Shown here: positions 43,035 to 51,556 of the stretch, piece by piece | How positions within the stretch are numbered: position 1 is the first letter of the stretch | Layout of the letters: each line of letters begins with the position of its first letter | NCBI RefSeq assembly: GCF_030269325.1 | Contig: NZ_BSTD01000001.1 | Location: forward strand, 2,372,681 to 2,436,680 | Direction: 5' to 3' | Origin: Amycolatopsis sp. NBRC 101858 | Lineage (GTDB): Bacteria > Actinomycetota > Actinomycetes > Mycobacteriales > Pseudonocardiaceae | Length of the DNA stretch: 64,000 nt | Translations under genes and position numbers: made by a program | Notes under the pieces: generated by a model | Databases searched by the model: none | What the model was told of the DNA's origin: nothing | The model's input: only the letters and a program-made list of their open reading frames with translations

Positions 43035-43805
43035 ATGACCCGCACCCCGGTCCTCTACCTCAGCCACGGAGCGCCGCCGCTCGCCGACGACGCCACGTGG
43101 ACCCGCCAGCTCGCCGCCTGGTCGGCCGACCTGCCCAAGCCCCGCGCGATCCTGGTCGTGTCGGCGCACTGGGAGGAGGCGCCGCTGACCATCGCGGCCA
43201 CGACGACCGTGCCGCTCGTGTACGACTTCTGGGGCTTCCCCGAGCGCTACTACCAGGTGAAGTACGCGGCTCCGGGCGCGCCGGAGCTGGCGGAGAAGGT
43301 GCGAAAGCTCCTCCGCTCGACAGACACCCCGGTGCACGACGCGCCGGAGCGCGGCCTCGACCACGGCGCCTACGTGCCGCTCGTCGAGATGTACCCGGAC
43401 GCCGACGTCCCGGTGCTGCAGGTTTCGATGCCCTCGCTCGACCCGCAGGAGCTGTTCGACCTCGGCCGCAAGCTCGCGCCGCTGCGCGACGAAGGCGTGC
43501 TCATCATCGGCAGCGGCTTCTTCACCCACAACCTGAGCGGCATGGCCCGCGCCACCGACGGGACCCCGCCCGCGTGGTCGGCCGAGTTCGACCACTGGGG
43601 TGACGAGGTGGTGCGCGGCGGCGACGTCGATGCGCTGCTCGACTTCCGGCACAAGGCGCCGGCGGCGGCGCTCGCGCACCCGCGGATCGAGCACTTCGCG
43701 CCGCTGTTCGTCTCCCTCGGCGCGACCGCGGAGGAGAAGTCCGGCCGCACGGTGATCGACGGGTTCTGGCACGGCCTGGCCAAGCGTTCGCTGCAGTTCT
43801 CCTGA
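43035..43805 (+). CDS. DODA-type class III extradiol ring-opening dioxygenase
   Basis: A 256-residue LigB-fold metal enzyme. His ligands appear in LYLSHGAPPLADD and VVSAHWEEAPLTI, with a third in RGLDHGAYVPLVEMYPDADVPV and another in GSGFFTHNLSGM. The family cleaves catecholic rings (DOPA-type substrates) or has related activity on quinol-like compounds. The ATG at 43035 was chosen over an in-frame TTG inside the operator. It is followed by a double terminator. Confidence 0.9.
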   Translation: MTRTPVLYLSHGAPPLADDATWTRQLAAWSADLPKPRAILVVSAHWEEAPLTIAATTTVPLVYDFWGFPERYYQVKYAAPGAPELAEKVRKLLRSTDTPVHDAPERGLDHGAYVPLVEMYPDADVPVLQVSMPSLDPQELFDLGRKLAPLRDEGVLIIGSGFFTHNLSGMARATDGTPPAWSAEFDHWGDEVVRGGDVDALLDFRHKAPAAALAHPRIEHFAPLFVSLGATAEEKSGRTVIDGFWHGLAKRSLQFS

Positions 43806-43822
43806 CCTCCCGGAAACACGAA

Positions 43823-43885
43823 CGAGCCCCAAGAGCCGGATTCGGCTCTTGGGGCTCGTCCTCTCCAGGGAAGGAGAGCTTTTTT
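43823..43885 (+). terminator. Double terminator after the dioxygenase gene
   Basis: The first hairpin has perfect 17-bp arms (43823-43839 and 43844-43860, four-base loop). It is followed by CTCTCC-AGGGAA-GGAGAG (43861-43878) and a C plus six T residues at 43879-43885, a rare textbook intrinsic terminator for this genome. Confidence 0.88.
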
Positions 43886-43949
43886 CGATCGTCAGGCACT
43901 CCGTGCGAGGAGACCTCGCGGCGCGGTGGAGCGCCTGCCGGGTTGGAGG

Positions 43950-43980
43950 GCCGGGCGGGCTCTGGCTGAACCCGCCCGGC
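43950..43980 (-). terminator. Terminator of the chaplin-like repeat gene
   Basis: GCCGGGCGGG at 43950-43959 pairs with CCCGCCCGGC at 43971-43980 around an 11-nt loop, 9 bp past the leftward stop codon. Confidence 0.7.
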
Positions 43981-43989
43981 GTCACCGAA

Positions 43990-46900
43990 CTACTTGCGCT
44001 TGACCAGACCCAGCAGCTTCGCGAGGAAGCCGGTCGAGTCGAGGCCCGACATGGCCGGGACCTGCGCGGCCGGGGCCGCGCTGTCCAGGATCGGCAGCTT
44101 CGCGTTCACCGGCAGGGCCGGGGCGGCGGGCAGCGCGGTCGGGACGGCCGGCACGGCCGGGGTCACCGGGAGCGCGATCGGCAGCGTCGGGACGCCGCCA
44201 CCCAGCGCGGGCAGCGCCGGCAGCGCGACGGGCAGGCCCGCGGTCGGCAGGTCGGCACGCTCGGTGCCACCCAGCGCCGGGAGCGTCGGCAGCAGGCCGC
44301 CGTTCAGCGTCGGGATGTGCACCGGCAGGCCACCGGTCGGCAGGTCGGCACGCTCGCCGCCGCCGGCCAGGGAACCGCCCAGGCCCGAAAGCCCGTTCAG
44401 GCCCGGCAGGCCACCCGCGGTGGGCAGGTGGGGCAGCCCGGCCATCGGGCTCACCGGCACGTCGGCGCGCTGCGCCGGGACGGCCGTCGGCAGCGCGGGC
44501 AGGCCCGCGGTGGGCAGCCCCGCCGTCGGCAGGCCGCTGGCGAGCCCGGTCAGCGAAGGCAGCTCGCCGGCACCCAGCTCCGAACCCTCGACCGGGTTCG
44601 CGATCGAGTCGGCCGCCTCGGTGGCGTCCCCGTCGATGCTGGTCATGTCGGTCGCGTCCGCGGTCGCCACGCCCAGCAGCTCCAGGGGCACCCCGAAGAT
44701 CTGCACCGGCGCCACGATGTCGTGGTAGAAGTTGTACCCCGACAGGCTGGACCCGTCACCCTCGGTGGTCGGCTCGCCACCGTTCTCCGTGGTCAGCGTG
44801 TTGTCGCCGACGGCGTGCGCGACGCCGCCCACGGTCACCGCGTCGCCGAACAGCTGCGCGATCGCCGTGGCCGGGATGTCGAGGATGTTGCCGGAGATGG
44901 CGCCCTCGACACCCGAGGTGGTGTCGTCGCCCGCGTTCTCCACGGACGTCGTGTTGATGCCGGTGCCGGTCGCGACACCCGCCGCGCTGACGGCGTCACC
45001 GAAGACCTGCACCACCGGCAGCGCGTCGGCGCCGACGATGTTGCCGGCCACGCTGCCGCGGTCACCGTTGGTGGTGGCGTCGCCGCCCGCCTGCGACATC
45101 GTGTCGCTGGTGCCCAGGCCGTGGCCCAGGGCGCCACCCGCGACACCGTCGCTGAACAGCTGCGCGGCACCCGCGACCGGGGCCTTCACGATGTTGCCGG
45201 CGATCGCACCGTCCTGCCCGTCGGTGAGGGCGTCGCCGCCCGCCGAGGAGTCGGTGATGTTGTCGTTCTCACCGGTGCCGATGCCCGCGAGGGCGGCACC
45301 GCTGCCGGCGGCCAGCACCGGGAGCGAGACCGGGGCCTCGATGATGTTGCCGGCGCCGGCGCCCGCGGGGCCGTTCGCCGTGACGTCGCCGCCCGCGTTG
45401 GACGTCGTGTCGGTCGAGCCCTTGCCGTGGCCCTGGCCGACGAACGCGCCACCGATGTTGGCGACCTGCACCGGCAGCGAAGCCGGCACGGTGCCCAGGT
45501 TCGAGCTCAGGAAGCCGTTGTCGTCGTGGGTGCTGCCACCGCCGCCGCCGGAGACGACCTTGGTCTCGTCGGCCGAGCCGGAGCCCTGGCCGATGAAGGA
45601 GCCGCCCACGCCGAAGACCTCGGCCGGGAGACCGACCGGCACCTGGACGACGTTGCCCGAGCCGGACGAGTCGTTGCCCTGCGTGCCGTCGTACGCCCCG
45701 GCGGTGACCGTCTTGTCCTCGGTCGCCGTGCCGGACGCGTTGCCGATGTGGCTGCCGCCGATACCGAAGACCTCGGGCGCGCCCGCGGCCTGGGTGTTGA
45801 CGATGTTGCCGCCGAGGACCGAGCCGTTGCCCTTGGTGTAGCTGCCGTCGCCCGCGTTGGCGTCGGTGGTGTTGTCGTGCGCGGCGTTGGCCTGGCCGAT
45901 GTAGGTGCCACCGATGCCGAAGGCCTCGACCGGCAGCGCGACCGACGGGTTCAGGACGTTGCCCGACCCGCTCGAGTTGTCACCGGCGGTCTTGACGAAG
46001 CCACCCGAGTCGACCGTGCTGGAGGAGCTGCCGGTCTCGGGGATGCCCGCCGTGGCGTTGCCGATCCACGAGCCCGCGACACCCGCGACGTTCGCGATCG
46101 GGGACAGCGCGACCGCCCCGCCGTTGCCGGACAGGAACGAGTCGTTGCCGCTCGTCTCGAGGTAGGTCGGGATGCCGAGGCTGCCCTCGCGCGTGTCCCC
46201 GGCCGTGGCGTCGGCGGAGGTGTTGCAGCCGTCGGAGTTCGACAGCGCGCCCCACACGGCGCCCGAGTTGCAGTTGAACTTGACCGGCAGGGCGATCGGC
46301 GCGCCGACCACGTTGCCCGAGCCGCTCGCCTGGTCGCCGGAGCTGAACAGCGAGCCGCCCGAGGTCGCGACGGTGTCGGCGGAGTAGCCGTGGCTCTGCC
46401 CGTTGCCGAGCAGGTACGAAGCGGCGTTGCCGGTCACCTGCACCGGGGTGGCGAGCTGGCCCGCGACCACGTTGCCGGAGAGCGAGGAGCCGTCGCCGTT
46501 GGTGTCGACGTTCCCGGTCTCGGTGGTGCTCTGGCTGGCCGACCCACCGGTCACGCGGCCGGTGCCGCCGGCGACGCCGCCGCCGTTCCCGGCGATCTGC
46601 ACGGGGAGCGCCCAGTCGAGGGCGACCGCGTTGCCCGCGAGGCCGGAGTTCTCACCCGTCGTCGCGATGTCCTGGTTGTGGTCCCAGGTCTGGGTGTGGT
46701 CGCCACCCTCGACGTTCGCGTCGCCGATCACGCCGACCGCGTTGTCCACGATCTGGATCGGGACGACGACGTCGCCGGTGACCTTGTTGCCCTTGAGGTT
46801 GTTGTGCCCCGGGGTGAAGGCGCCCGCGCCGTCGGCCTTGGTGGCACCGCCGAGGGTGCTCTGGCTGATCGGGCTGGCCTCGTCGAGCTGCTTGGCAGCC

Positions 46901-47148
46901 TCGTTCGCGGCGTTGGTGACCGGCTTGGTGCTCAGCTCCGTCTGCCCGGCGGGCAGGTCCAGCTGGCCGAAGGGGGTGCCGACCGCGTTGTTGGCTTCCT
47001 GGATGGGAGCCGTGACGTTCAGGTCGAGCGGGGACGCCGGGGCGTCCGGGTTGACGTTCTCGTCGGCCGAAGCGATGCCGGTACCCAGCATCAGCAACCC
47101 ACCGGTGACAAGTGCGGTCTGGAGTCCGCGCTTTGCCCACGTCTGCAT
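43990..47148 (-). CDS. Giant secreted chaplin-like repeat protein
   Basis: A 1052-residue exported protein. The signal peptide is MQTWAKRGLQTALVTGGLLMLGTGIASA. About 14 tandem repeats of 50-55 residues cover residues 118-845. Each starts (S/A)GN(V/I)V, then xxPVxLPVxVFG and a Gly/Ile turn such as GGSFIGQG, and ends in a polar Thr/Ser/Asp/Gly stretch. The hydrophobic half resembles the Streptomyces chaplin domain (GNxxQxPVxxPVxVCG). One repeat keeps a Cys pair (Cys293, Cys308). The last 190 residues are Pro/Leu/Ala-rich with ADLPTGGLPV-type repeats and end in FLAKLLGLVKRK. ATG at 47148 with GGAGA upstream. A beta-rich, amphipathic surface polymer is inferred; an ordinary beta-solenoid adhesin is the alternative. 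Confidence 0.75.
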   Translation of the reverse strand: MQTWAKRGLQTALVTGGLLMLGTGIASADENVNPDAPASPLDLNVTAPIQEANNAVGTPFGQLDLPAGQTELSTKPVTNAANEAAKQLDEASPISQSTLGGATKADGAGAFTPGHNNLKGNKVTGDVVVPIQIVDNAVGVIGDANVEGGDHTQTWDHNQDIATTGENSGLAGNAVALDWALPVQIAGNGGGVAGGTGRVTGGSASQSTTETGNVDTNGDGSSLSGNVVAGQLATPVQVTGNAASYLLGNGQSHGYSADTVATSGGSLFSSGDQASGSGNVVGAPIALPVKFNCNSGAVWGALSNSDGCNTSADATAGDTREGSLGIPTYLETSGNDSFLSGNGGAVALSPIANVAGVAGSWIGNATAGIPETGSSSSTVDSGGFVKTAGDNSSGSGNVLNPSVALPVEAFGIGGTYIGQANAAHDNTTDANAGDGSYTKGNGSVLGGNIVNTQAAGAPEVFGIGGSHIGNASGTATEDKTVTAGAYDGTQGNDSSGSGNVVQVPVGLPAEVFGVGGSFIGQGSGSADETKVVSGGGGGSTHDDNGFLSSNLGTVPASLPVQVANIGGAFVGQGHGKGSTDTTSNAGGDVTANGPAGAGAGNIIEAPVSLPVLAAGSGAALAGIGTGENDNITDSSAGGDALTDGQDGAIAGNIVKAPVAGAAQLFSDGVAGGALGHGLGTSDTMSQAGGDATTNGDRGSVAGNIVGADALPVVQVFGDAVSAAGVATGTGINTTSVENAGDDTTSGVEGAISGNILDIPATAIAQLFGDAVTVGGVAHAVGDNTLTTENGGEPTTEGDGSSLSGYNFYHDIVAPVQIFGVPLELLGVATADATDMTSIDGDATEAADSIANPVEGSELGAGELPSLTGLASGLPTAGLPTAGLPALPTAVPAQRADVPVSPMAGLPHLPTAGGLPGLNGLSGLGGSLAGGGERADLPTGGLPVHIPTLNGGLLPTLPALGGTERADLPTAGLPVALPALPALGGGVPTLPIALPVTPAVPAVPTALPAAPALPVNAKLPILDSAAPAAQVPAMSGLDSTGFLAKLLGLVKRK
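44614..46797 (-). repeat. Fourteen ~50-residue repeats in the chaplin-like gene
   Basis: Repeat units begin at residues near 118, 169, 222, 275, 338, 393, 444, 495, 547, 597, 648, 699, 750 and 801. Period is mostly 50-53 residues, longer (63) for the Cys-bearing unit. Nucleotide copies have diverged, so the array looks old and selectively maintained. Confidence 0.75.
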
Positions 47149-47355
47149 GGGGTTTTCTCCTTTATTTCGGGTTCCCTTGCGGGCTTATGGGGGTGCGCTC
47201 GTCGAAGTCGAAACGGAGTCCGAGCCGCACCGAGGGGGAAGGAACTTCATGCGGGCGCACAAAAGCGCACCGCCGTGTCACGGGAATCTCGCGGACGCAG
47301 GCGCCGTCAGAGGAAGACGGGCTTGGGCGCGTCAGCGACCCGTGAAGGGAGGTGT

Positions 47356-48273
47356 TCAGTCAGGAGTGACACCGGGCTGCTCGCCCGGGGTGCGCATCGC
47401 GGTGCGCAGGCCGGCGCGGCTCATGGCCGCGACGGCGGAATCGACGGCTTCGGTCGTCCAGAACGGGACACCGAAGTTGAGGCCGTCGAGGTGACCACCG
47501 GGGGCAGTGCTGCCACCCGGGGCGGTGGGGACGGACGGCGCAACCGGAAGCTGCACCGGGGCCAGCGGGGACGGCAGGTCACGGTGCCCGTCGCGGGACT
47601 CGCCCGCGGCACCGGTGCCGTCTTCGTGCTGGAAACCCTGCGGCGACGCGAGCACGGCTCGCAGCGCGGCGGGGAGCTGGACGGTCGAGACGGCGACCGT
47701 GTCCGTGGTCTGGCCGAGGCCCGTGGTGACCGGCTCCTGCTCGACCGGGGCGAGCCCCGGGAGCGACGGAACCAGGTCACCGTGACCGGCCGGGTCGAGC
47801 AGCTGCAGCACGTCGTGCGCCGGCTCGGGGGTGAAGGTCTGCTCGAGGACCTCGCGGGTGTCCTGCGGCTTGCGGACGATGTGCTCGACCGCGCCGAGGG
47901 TGCGGTGCGCCGGGCTCACGACGGCGTCTTCGGCGAGGTCCGAGACCGAGTCGCTGACGCGGTCGGAGACCTCGTGCCCGAGGACGCGGGCGCACGGCTC
48001 GCTCCACGCGGTGGCGTCCTGGTGGCAGCTCGAGGCGGCGACGTCGCCGGCCGCGGTGGCCGCACCGGTGTTCACGTCGCCGAGGCTGCCGGTCGCGGCC
48101 TCGGTGACCGGGGCGGTGCCCACCTCGACGGTGTCCGCGGAAGCGGTCGCACCGGAGACGAGCCACGCGGCGGCGGTGCCGGCCACGGCGCCCCCGAGGA
48201 CGAGCAGCGCACGCGACACGAGACGGCGGGTGCGCTGGGCGCCCTGCCCCTCGTTCGTCGCGTCCTTCGCCAC
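47356..48273 (-). CDS. Secreted protein of unknown function
   Basis: A 305-residue protein. The N-terminus has a long basic region, then the hydrophobic VSRALLVLGGAVAGTAAAWLVSGATASA, a signal peptide with an extended n-region. The mature part has two Cys (SSCHQDATAWSEPCARVLGH), acidic helices (VSDRVSDSVSDLAEDAV), and a Pro-rich C-terminal half (LAPVQLPVAPSVPTAPGG). There is no anchor or recognised domain. GTG at 48273 was chosen because GAGGAG lies about eight bases upstream and the basic-hydrophobic signal then fits. It lies 207 bp upstream of the chaplin-like gene on the same strand. Confidence 0.7.
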   Translation of the reverse strand: MAKDATNEGQGAQRTRRLVSRALLVLGGAVAGTAAAWLVSGATASADTVEVGTAPVTEAATGSLGDVNTGAATAAGDVAASSCHQDATAWSEPCARVLGHEVSDRVSDSVSDLAEDAVVSPAHRTLGAVEHIVRKPQDTREVLEQTFTPEPAHDVLQLLDPAGHGDLVPSLPGLAPVEQEPVTTGLGQTTDTVAVSTVQLPAALRAVLASPQGFQHEDGTGAAGESRDGHRDLPSPLAPVQLPVAPSVPTAPGGSTAPGGHLDGLNFGVPFWTTEAVDSAVAAMSRAGLRTAMRTPGEQPGVTPD

Positions 48274-48436
48274 TCGTCGTCTCCTCGTGCTGAGTCGTGC
48301 TGGGTCTGTGATCAATCGGCAACATTGCGTTGCGGAAGCGACCTAACCAAATCCACGGCGGGCCGCGCACCTTTGACGCGACTTGATGCCCCCATCGTGT
48401 GAACGACACACTGTGTAGCCCGGTCTGACGGCGGGT

Positions 48437-48518
48437 GATCACGCCTGGCAGTGATCGGTGCCGGACGTGGCCGCGGGAAAGCGGCCGAATCGGGCGGTCT
48501 TGCCAGTACGGTGTGCCA
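48437..48518 (+). promoter_or_regulatory. Promoter region of the permease/two-component operon
   Basis: GATCAC at 48437-48442 and GTGATC at 48451-48456 form an inverted repeat with an eight-base spacer. A -10-like TACGGT at 48507-48512 lies six bases before the GTG at 48519, giving a leaderless transcript. Further left in the same gap, GTGTG-AACGA-CACAC is a second inverted repeat. Confidence 0.4.
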
Positions 48519-49760
48519 GTGAGCCACGCGCGACGCGAAGACCAGTTCCTGCCGGAGCACGAGGACATCACCGGGCTGATCCCCCGGGGGCTGCGCATCA
48601 GTGCGGCGCTCGCCTGGCGGTTCATCGTGATCGCCGCCGCGCTGTACGCCGTGGTGTGGGTGATCGGCTACCTGTCCGTCGTCATCATCCCGCTGTCCAT
48701 CGCCCTGCTGGTGTCCGCGCTGCTCGCGCCGGCGGTGCAGAAGCTGGTGGCGGTGCGGTTCCCGCGCGGCCTGGCGACGGCGATCGTCCTGATCGCCGGG
48801 CTGGCCGTGCTGGGCGGGCTGCTGACGTTCGTCGTCACGCAGTTCTCATCCGGCCTGCCGCAGCTGCAGCAGCAGGTGAACGCGAGCCTCGACCAGATCA
48901 AGAACTGGCTGCTGAACGGCCCGCCGCACCTGCGCCAGGAGCAGATCCAGGACTTCATCAACCAGGCGATCGGGTTCATCCAGAACAACCAGGCGTCCAT
49001 CACGACGACCGCGCTGACCACGGCGAGCACCGTCGGCGAGATCCTCACCGGCTTCCTGCTGACGTTGTTCATCACGATCTTCTTCCTCAGCGGCGGCGAC
49101 GGCATCTGGACGTTCCTGTGCCGCGGGGTGCCGCGCCGGGTCCGCAACCGGGTCGACGTCGCCGGGCGCCGCGGGTTCGCCTCGCTGGTCAGCTACGTCC
49201 GGGCGACGGCCGCGGTCGCCGTGGTCGACGCCGTCGGCATCGGTGTCGGCCTGTGGATCGTGGGCGTGCCGCTGGTGATCCCGCTGGCGACGCTGGTCTT
49301 CATCGGCGCGTTCATCCCGATCATCGGCGCCGTCATCACCGGCGGCGTCGCGGTGCTGATCGCGCTGGTGACGAACGGGTTCATCGGCGCGGTGATCGTG
49401 CTGGCCATCGTGATCGGCGTGATGCAGCTGGAGAGCCACATCCTGCAGCCGCTGCTGCTCGGGCGGGCGGTGAAGCTGCACCCGCTGGCCGTGGTCCTGG
49501 CCATCACGGCCGGCCTGGTCGCGGGCGGGATCGCCGGCGCGCTGCTGGCCGTGCCGCTGCTGGCGGTGCTCAACGCCGGCGTCCGGTCGCTGCTGCACGA
49601 GACCAACCCGGACCCGGCCGAGGTGGACGTCCTGAAGGACCAGGCCGCGCAGCCGAACGACGCCGAACCCGGCGGGCCGAAAGCCGAAATCGCGACGGTC
49701 GCCGAGAAGGAAGCCGACGCGTCACCGGCCGAGCCGCCGAAGCGCCCCGGCAAGCCGTGA
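48519..49760 (+). CDS. AI-2E family transporter
   Basis: A 413-residue membrane protein of the AI-2E transporter (UPF0118/PerM) family. Two N-terminal helices (FIVIAAALYAVVWVIGYL, VVIIPLSIALLVSALLAPAV) and an amphipathic extracytoplasmic stretch (LQQQVNASLDQIKNWLLNGP) come first. The conserved C-terminal core follows: LVIPLATLVFIGAFIPIIGAVITGGVAVLIALVTNG and ESHILQPLLLGRAVKLHPLAVVL. Members are now linked to sodium/proton antiport or peptide/autoinducer export; the substrate is unknown. Its TGA overlaps the kinase GTG, forming a three-gene operon. Confidence 0.87.
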   Translation: MSHARREDQFLPEHEDITGLIPRGLRISAALAWRFIVIAAALYAVVWVIGYLSVVIIPLSIALLVSALLAPAVQKLVAVRFPRGLATAIVLIAGLAVLGGLLTFVVTQFSSGLPQLQQQVNASLDQIKNWLLNGPPHLRQEQIQDFINQAIGFIQNNQASITTTALTTASTVGEILTGFLLTLFITIFFLSGGDGIWTFLCRGVPRRVRNRVDVAGRRGFASLVSYVRATAAVAVVDAVGIGVGLWIVGVPLVIPLATLVFIGAFIPIIGAVITGGVAVLIALVTNGFIGAVIVLAIVIGVMQLESHILQPLLLGRAVKLHPLAVVLAITAGLVAGGIAGALLAVPLLAVLNAGVRSLLHETNPDPAEVDVLKDQAAQPNDAEPGGPKAEIATVAEKEADASPAEPPKRPGKP

Positions 49761-50890
49761 CCACCCGGCGGTCCCCGGACCCGATCACGCCGATGTGGCG
49801 TGGCGTGCTCGCGTTCCGCCTGCTCACCTGGGCGTTCGCGGGCGGCACCGTGATCGTCCAGAGCGGGCACTACCAGCGGGAGTGGCTGGCTTGGACGGTC
49901 CTCGGCGTGATGGCCCTGTGGTCGGTCGTCAGCAGCTTCTTCTACCTGCGTGAGCGGACGCGGCCGCCGGCGCTGGTGGTCTTCGACCTCGTGCTCACCA
50001 CCGCGCTGCTGCTGACCTCGCACTGGGTGCTCAGCGACGAGCAGTTCGCCTTGAACGTCCCGTTGATCACGACGGTGTGGGCGGCCGTGCCCCCGGTCGC
50101 CGCCGGCGCGCGCTTCGGAGCGAGCGGCGGAGTGCTGGCCGGGCTGGTCCTCGGCGTCGCGACCGGGCTGGCGCGGGACAAGTTCGACATCGACGTCGCC
50201 CGCGACGGCGTCCTGCTCGCCGCGGCCGGGCTGCTGGTCGGCATGGCCGCGACGATGGGCCGCCGGTCCGCGGCGCGGCTCGAGCAGGCGCTGCGGAAGG
50301 AAGCGGCGACGGCCGAGCGGGAACGGCTGGCCCGGTCGATCCACGACAGCGTGCTGCAGGTGCTGGCCCGGGTCCGCAAGCGCGGCAACGAGGTCGGCGG
50401 CGAAGCGGCCGAGCTGGCGAAGCTGGCCGGCGAACAGGAGATCGCGCTGCGGTCGCTGGTGACGACCGAACCGCTGACGCCGAACGACAGCGGCACGTCC
50501 AGCCTGCGGGCCGCCCTGCAGCTGCTCGCGACGTCGTCGGTGCAGGTCTCGACCCCGGCGGACGACGTCGAGCTGCCCGCCCACGTCACCGACGAGCTGG
50601 TCGCCGTCACCCGCGAAGCGCTCTCGAACGTGGAGAAGCACGCCCCCGGCGCGCAGGCGTGGGTGCTGCTGGAGGACCTCGGCAGCGAGGTGGTGGTGAG
50701 CATCCGCGACGACGGACCGGGCATTTCGGACGGAGTTCTCGAGCAAGCGGCCGCCGACGGGCACCTCGGTGTGGTGGAATCCATCCGGGGGAGGGTGCGC
50801 GACCTCGGCGGGAGCGCGGCCCTCGACACCGGGCCCGGCCGGGGCACCGAGTGGGAGGTCAAGGTGCCGAGCACGAGGGGTGCGAAGTGA
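49757..50890 (+). CDS. Sensor histidine kinase (MacS-like)
   Basis: A 377-residue kinase. About five membrane segments occupy residues 15-170. The phosphoacceptor region is ERERLARSIHDSVLQVLARV with His196. The ATPase domain has ELVAVTREALSNVEKHA (N box) and GHLGVVESIRGRVRDLGG (G box). Organisation resembles MacS-type kinases of streptomycetes, which influence morphogenesis; that name is tentative. Stop-start overlaps (GTGA) join it to the permease and to the regulator gene. Confidence 0.87.
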   Translation: MTTRRSPDPITPMWRGVLAFRLLTWAFAGGTVIVQSGHYQREWLAWTVLGVMALWSVVSSFFYLRERTRPPALVVFDLVLTTALLLTSHWVLSDEQFALNVPLITTVWAAVPPVAAGARFGASGGVLAGLVLGVATGLARDKFDIDVARDGVLLAAAGLLVGMAATMGRRSAARLEQALRKEAATAERERLARSIHDSVLQVLARVRKRGNEVGGEAAELAKLAGEQEIALRSLVTTEPLTPNDSGTSSLRAALQLLATSSVQVSTPADDVELPAHVTDELVAVTREALSNVEKHAPGAQAWVLLEDLGSEVVVSIRDDGPGISDGVLEQAAADGHLGVVESIRGRVRDLGGSAALDTGPGRGTEWEVKVPSTRGAK

Positions 50891-51552
50891 GCGAGGAGCG
50901 GATCTCGGTGATGGTGGTCGACGACCACCCGATCTGGCGCGACGGCGTGGCCCGCGACCTGACCGAGCACGGCTTCGACGTGCGGGCGACCGCCCCGGAC
51001 GCCGACGCGGCGCTGCGCATCGCGCGCACCGTCCGGCCGGACGTCGTGCTGATGGACCTCAACCTCGGCGGCACGTCCGGGGTGGACGCCACCCGCGAGA
51101 TCACGTCGGCGCTGCCGTCGACCCGAGTGCTGGTGCTGTCCGCGAGCGGCGAGCACAAGGACGTCCTGGAGGCGGTGAAGGCCGGCGCGTCCGGTTACCT
51201 GGTCAAGTCGGCGTCCGCGGCGGAGCTGGTGGACGCGGTGCACCGGACCGCGGCCGGCGACCCCGTGTTCACCGCGGGCCTGGCCGGGCTGGTGCTCGGC
51301 GAGTACCGGCGGATGGCCGACGCGTCCGTCGAAGGCACTGCGGGCGCCGAGCCACCCCGGCTGACCGAGCGCGAGACCGACGTCCTGCGCCTGGTCGCGA
51401 AGGGGCTGACCGCACGGCAGATCGCCGAGCGGCTCGTGCTGTCGCACCGCACGGTGGAGAACCACGTGCAGTCGACGCTGCGGAAGCTGCAGCTGCACAA
51501 CCGCGTCGAGCTGGCCCGGTACGCGATCGAACACGGCCTCGACGAGGAGTAG
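50887..51552 (+). CDS. LuxR/NarL-family response regulator
   Basis: A 221-residue regulator. The receiver has ISVMVVDDHPIWRDGVARDL, phosphoacceptor Asp57 in VVLMDLNLGGTSG, and GYLVKSASAAELVDAV. The C-terminal helix-turn-helix is LTERETDVLRLVAKGLTARQIAERLVLSHRTVENHVQSTLRKL. It starts with GTG at 50887 inside the kinase stop. It is the output partner of the adjacent kinase; its targets are not visible, although the inverted repeat before the operon is a candidate. Confidence 0.92.
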   Translation: MSEERISVMVVDDHPIWRDGVARDLTEHGFDVRATAPDADAALRIARTVRPDVVLMDLNLGGTSGVDATREITSALPSTRVLVLSASGEHKDVLEAVKAGASGYLVKSASAAELVDAVHRTAAGDPVFTAGLAGLVLGEYRRMADASVEGTAGAEPPRLTERETDVLRLVAKGLTARQIAERLVLSHRTVENHVQSTLRKLQLHNRVELARYAIEHGLDEE

Positions 51553-51556
51553 CCCC

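Noticed and set aside
43849..48402. A rightward open frame of about 1500 codons antisense to the chaplin-like gene
   Set aside because: It has Arg/Gly/Asp composition, no domain and no start signal, and it crosses two intergenic regions. It is a GC-bias artefact.
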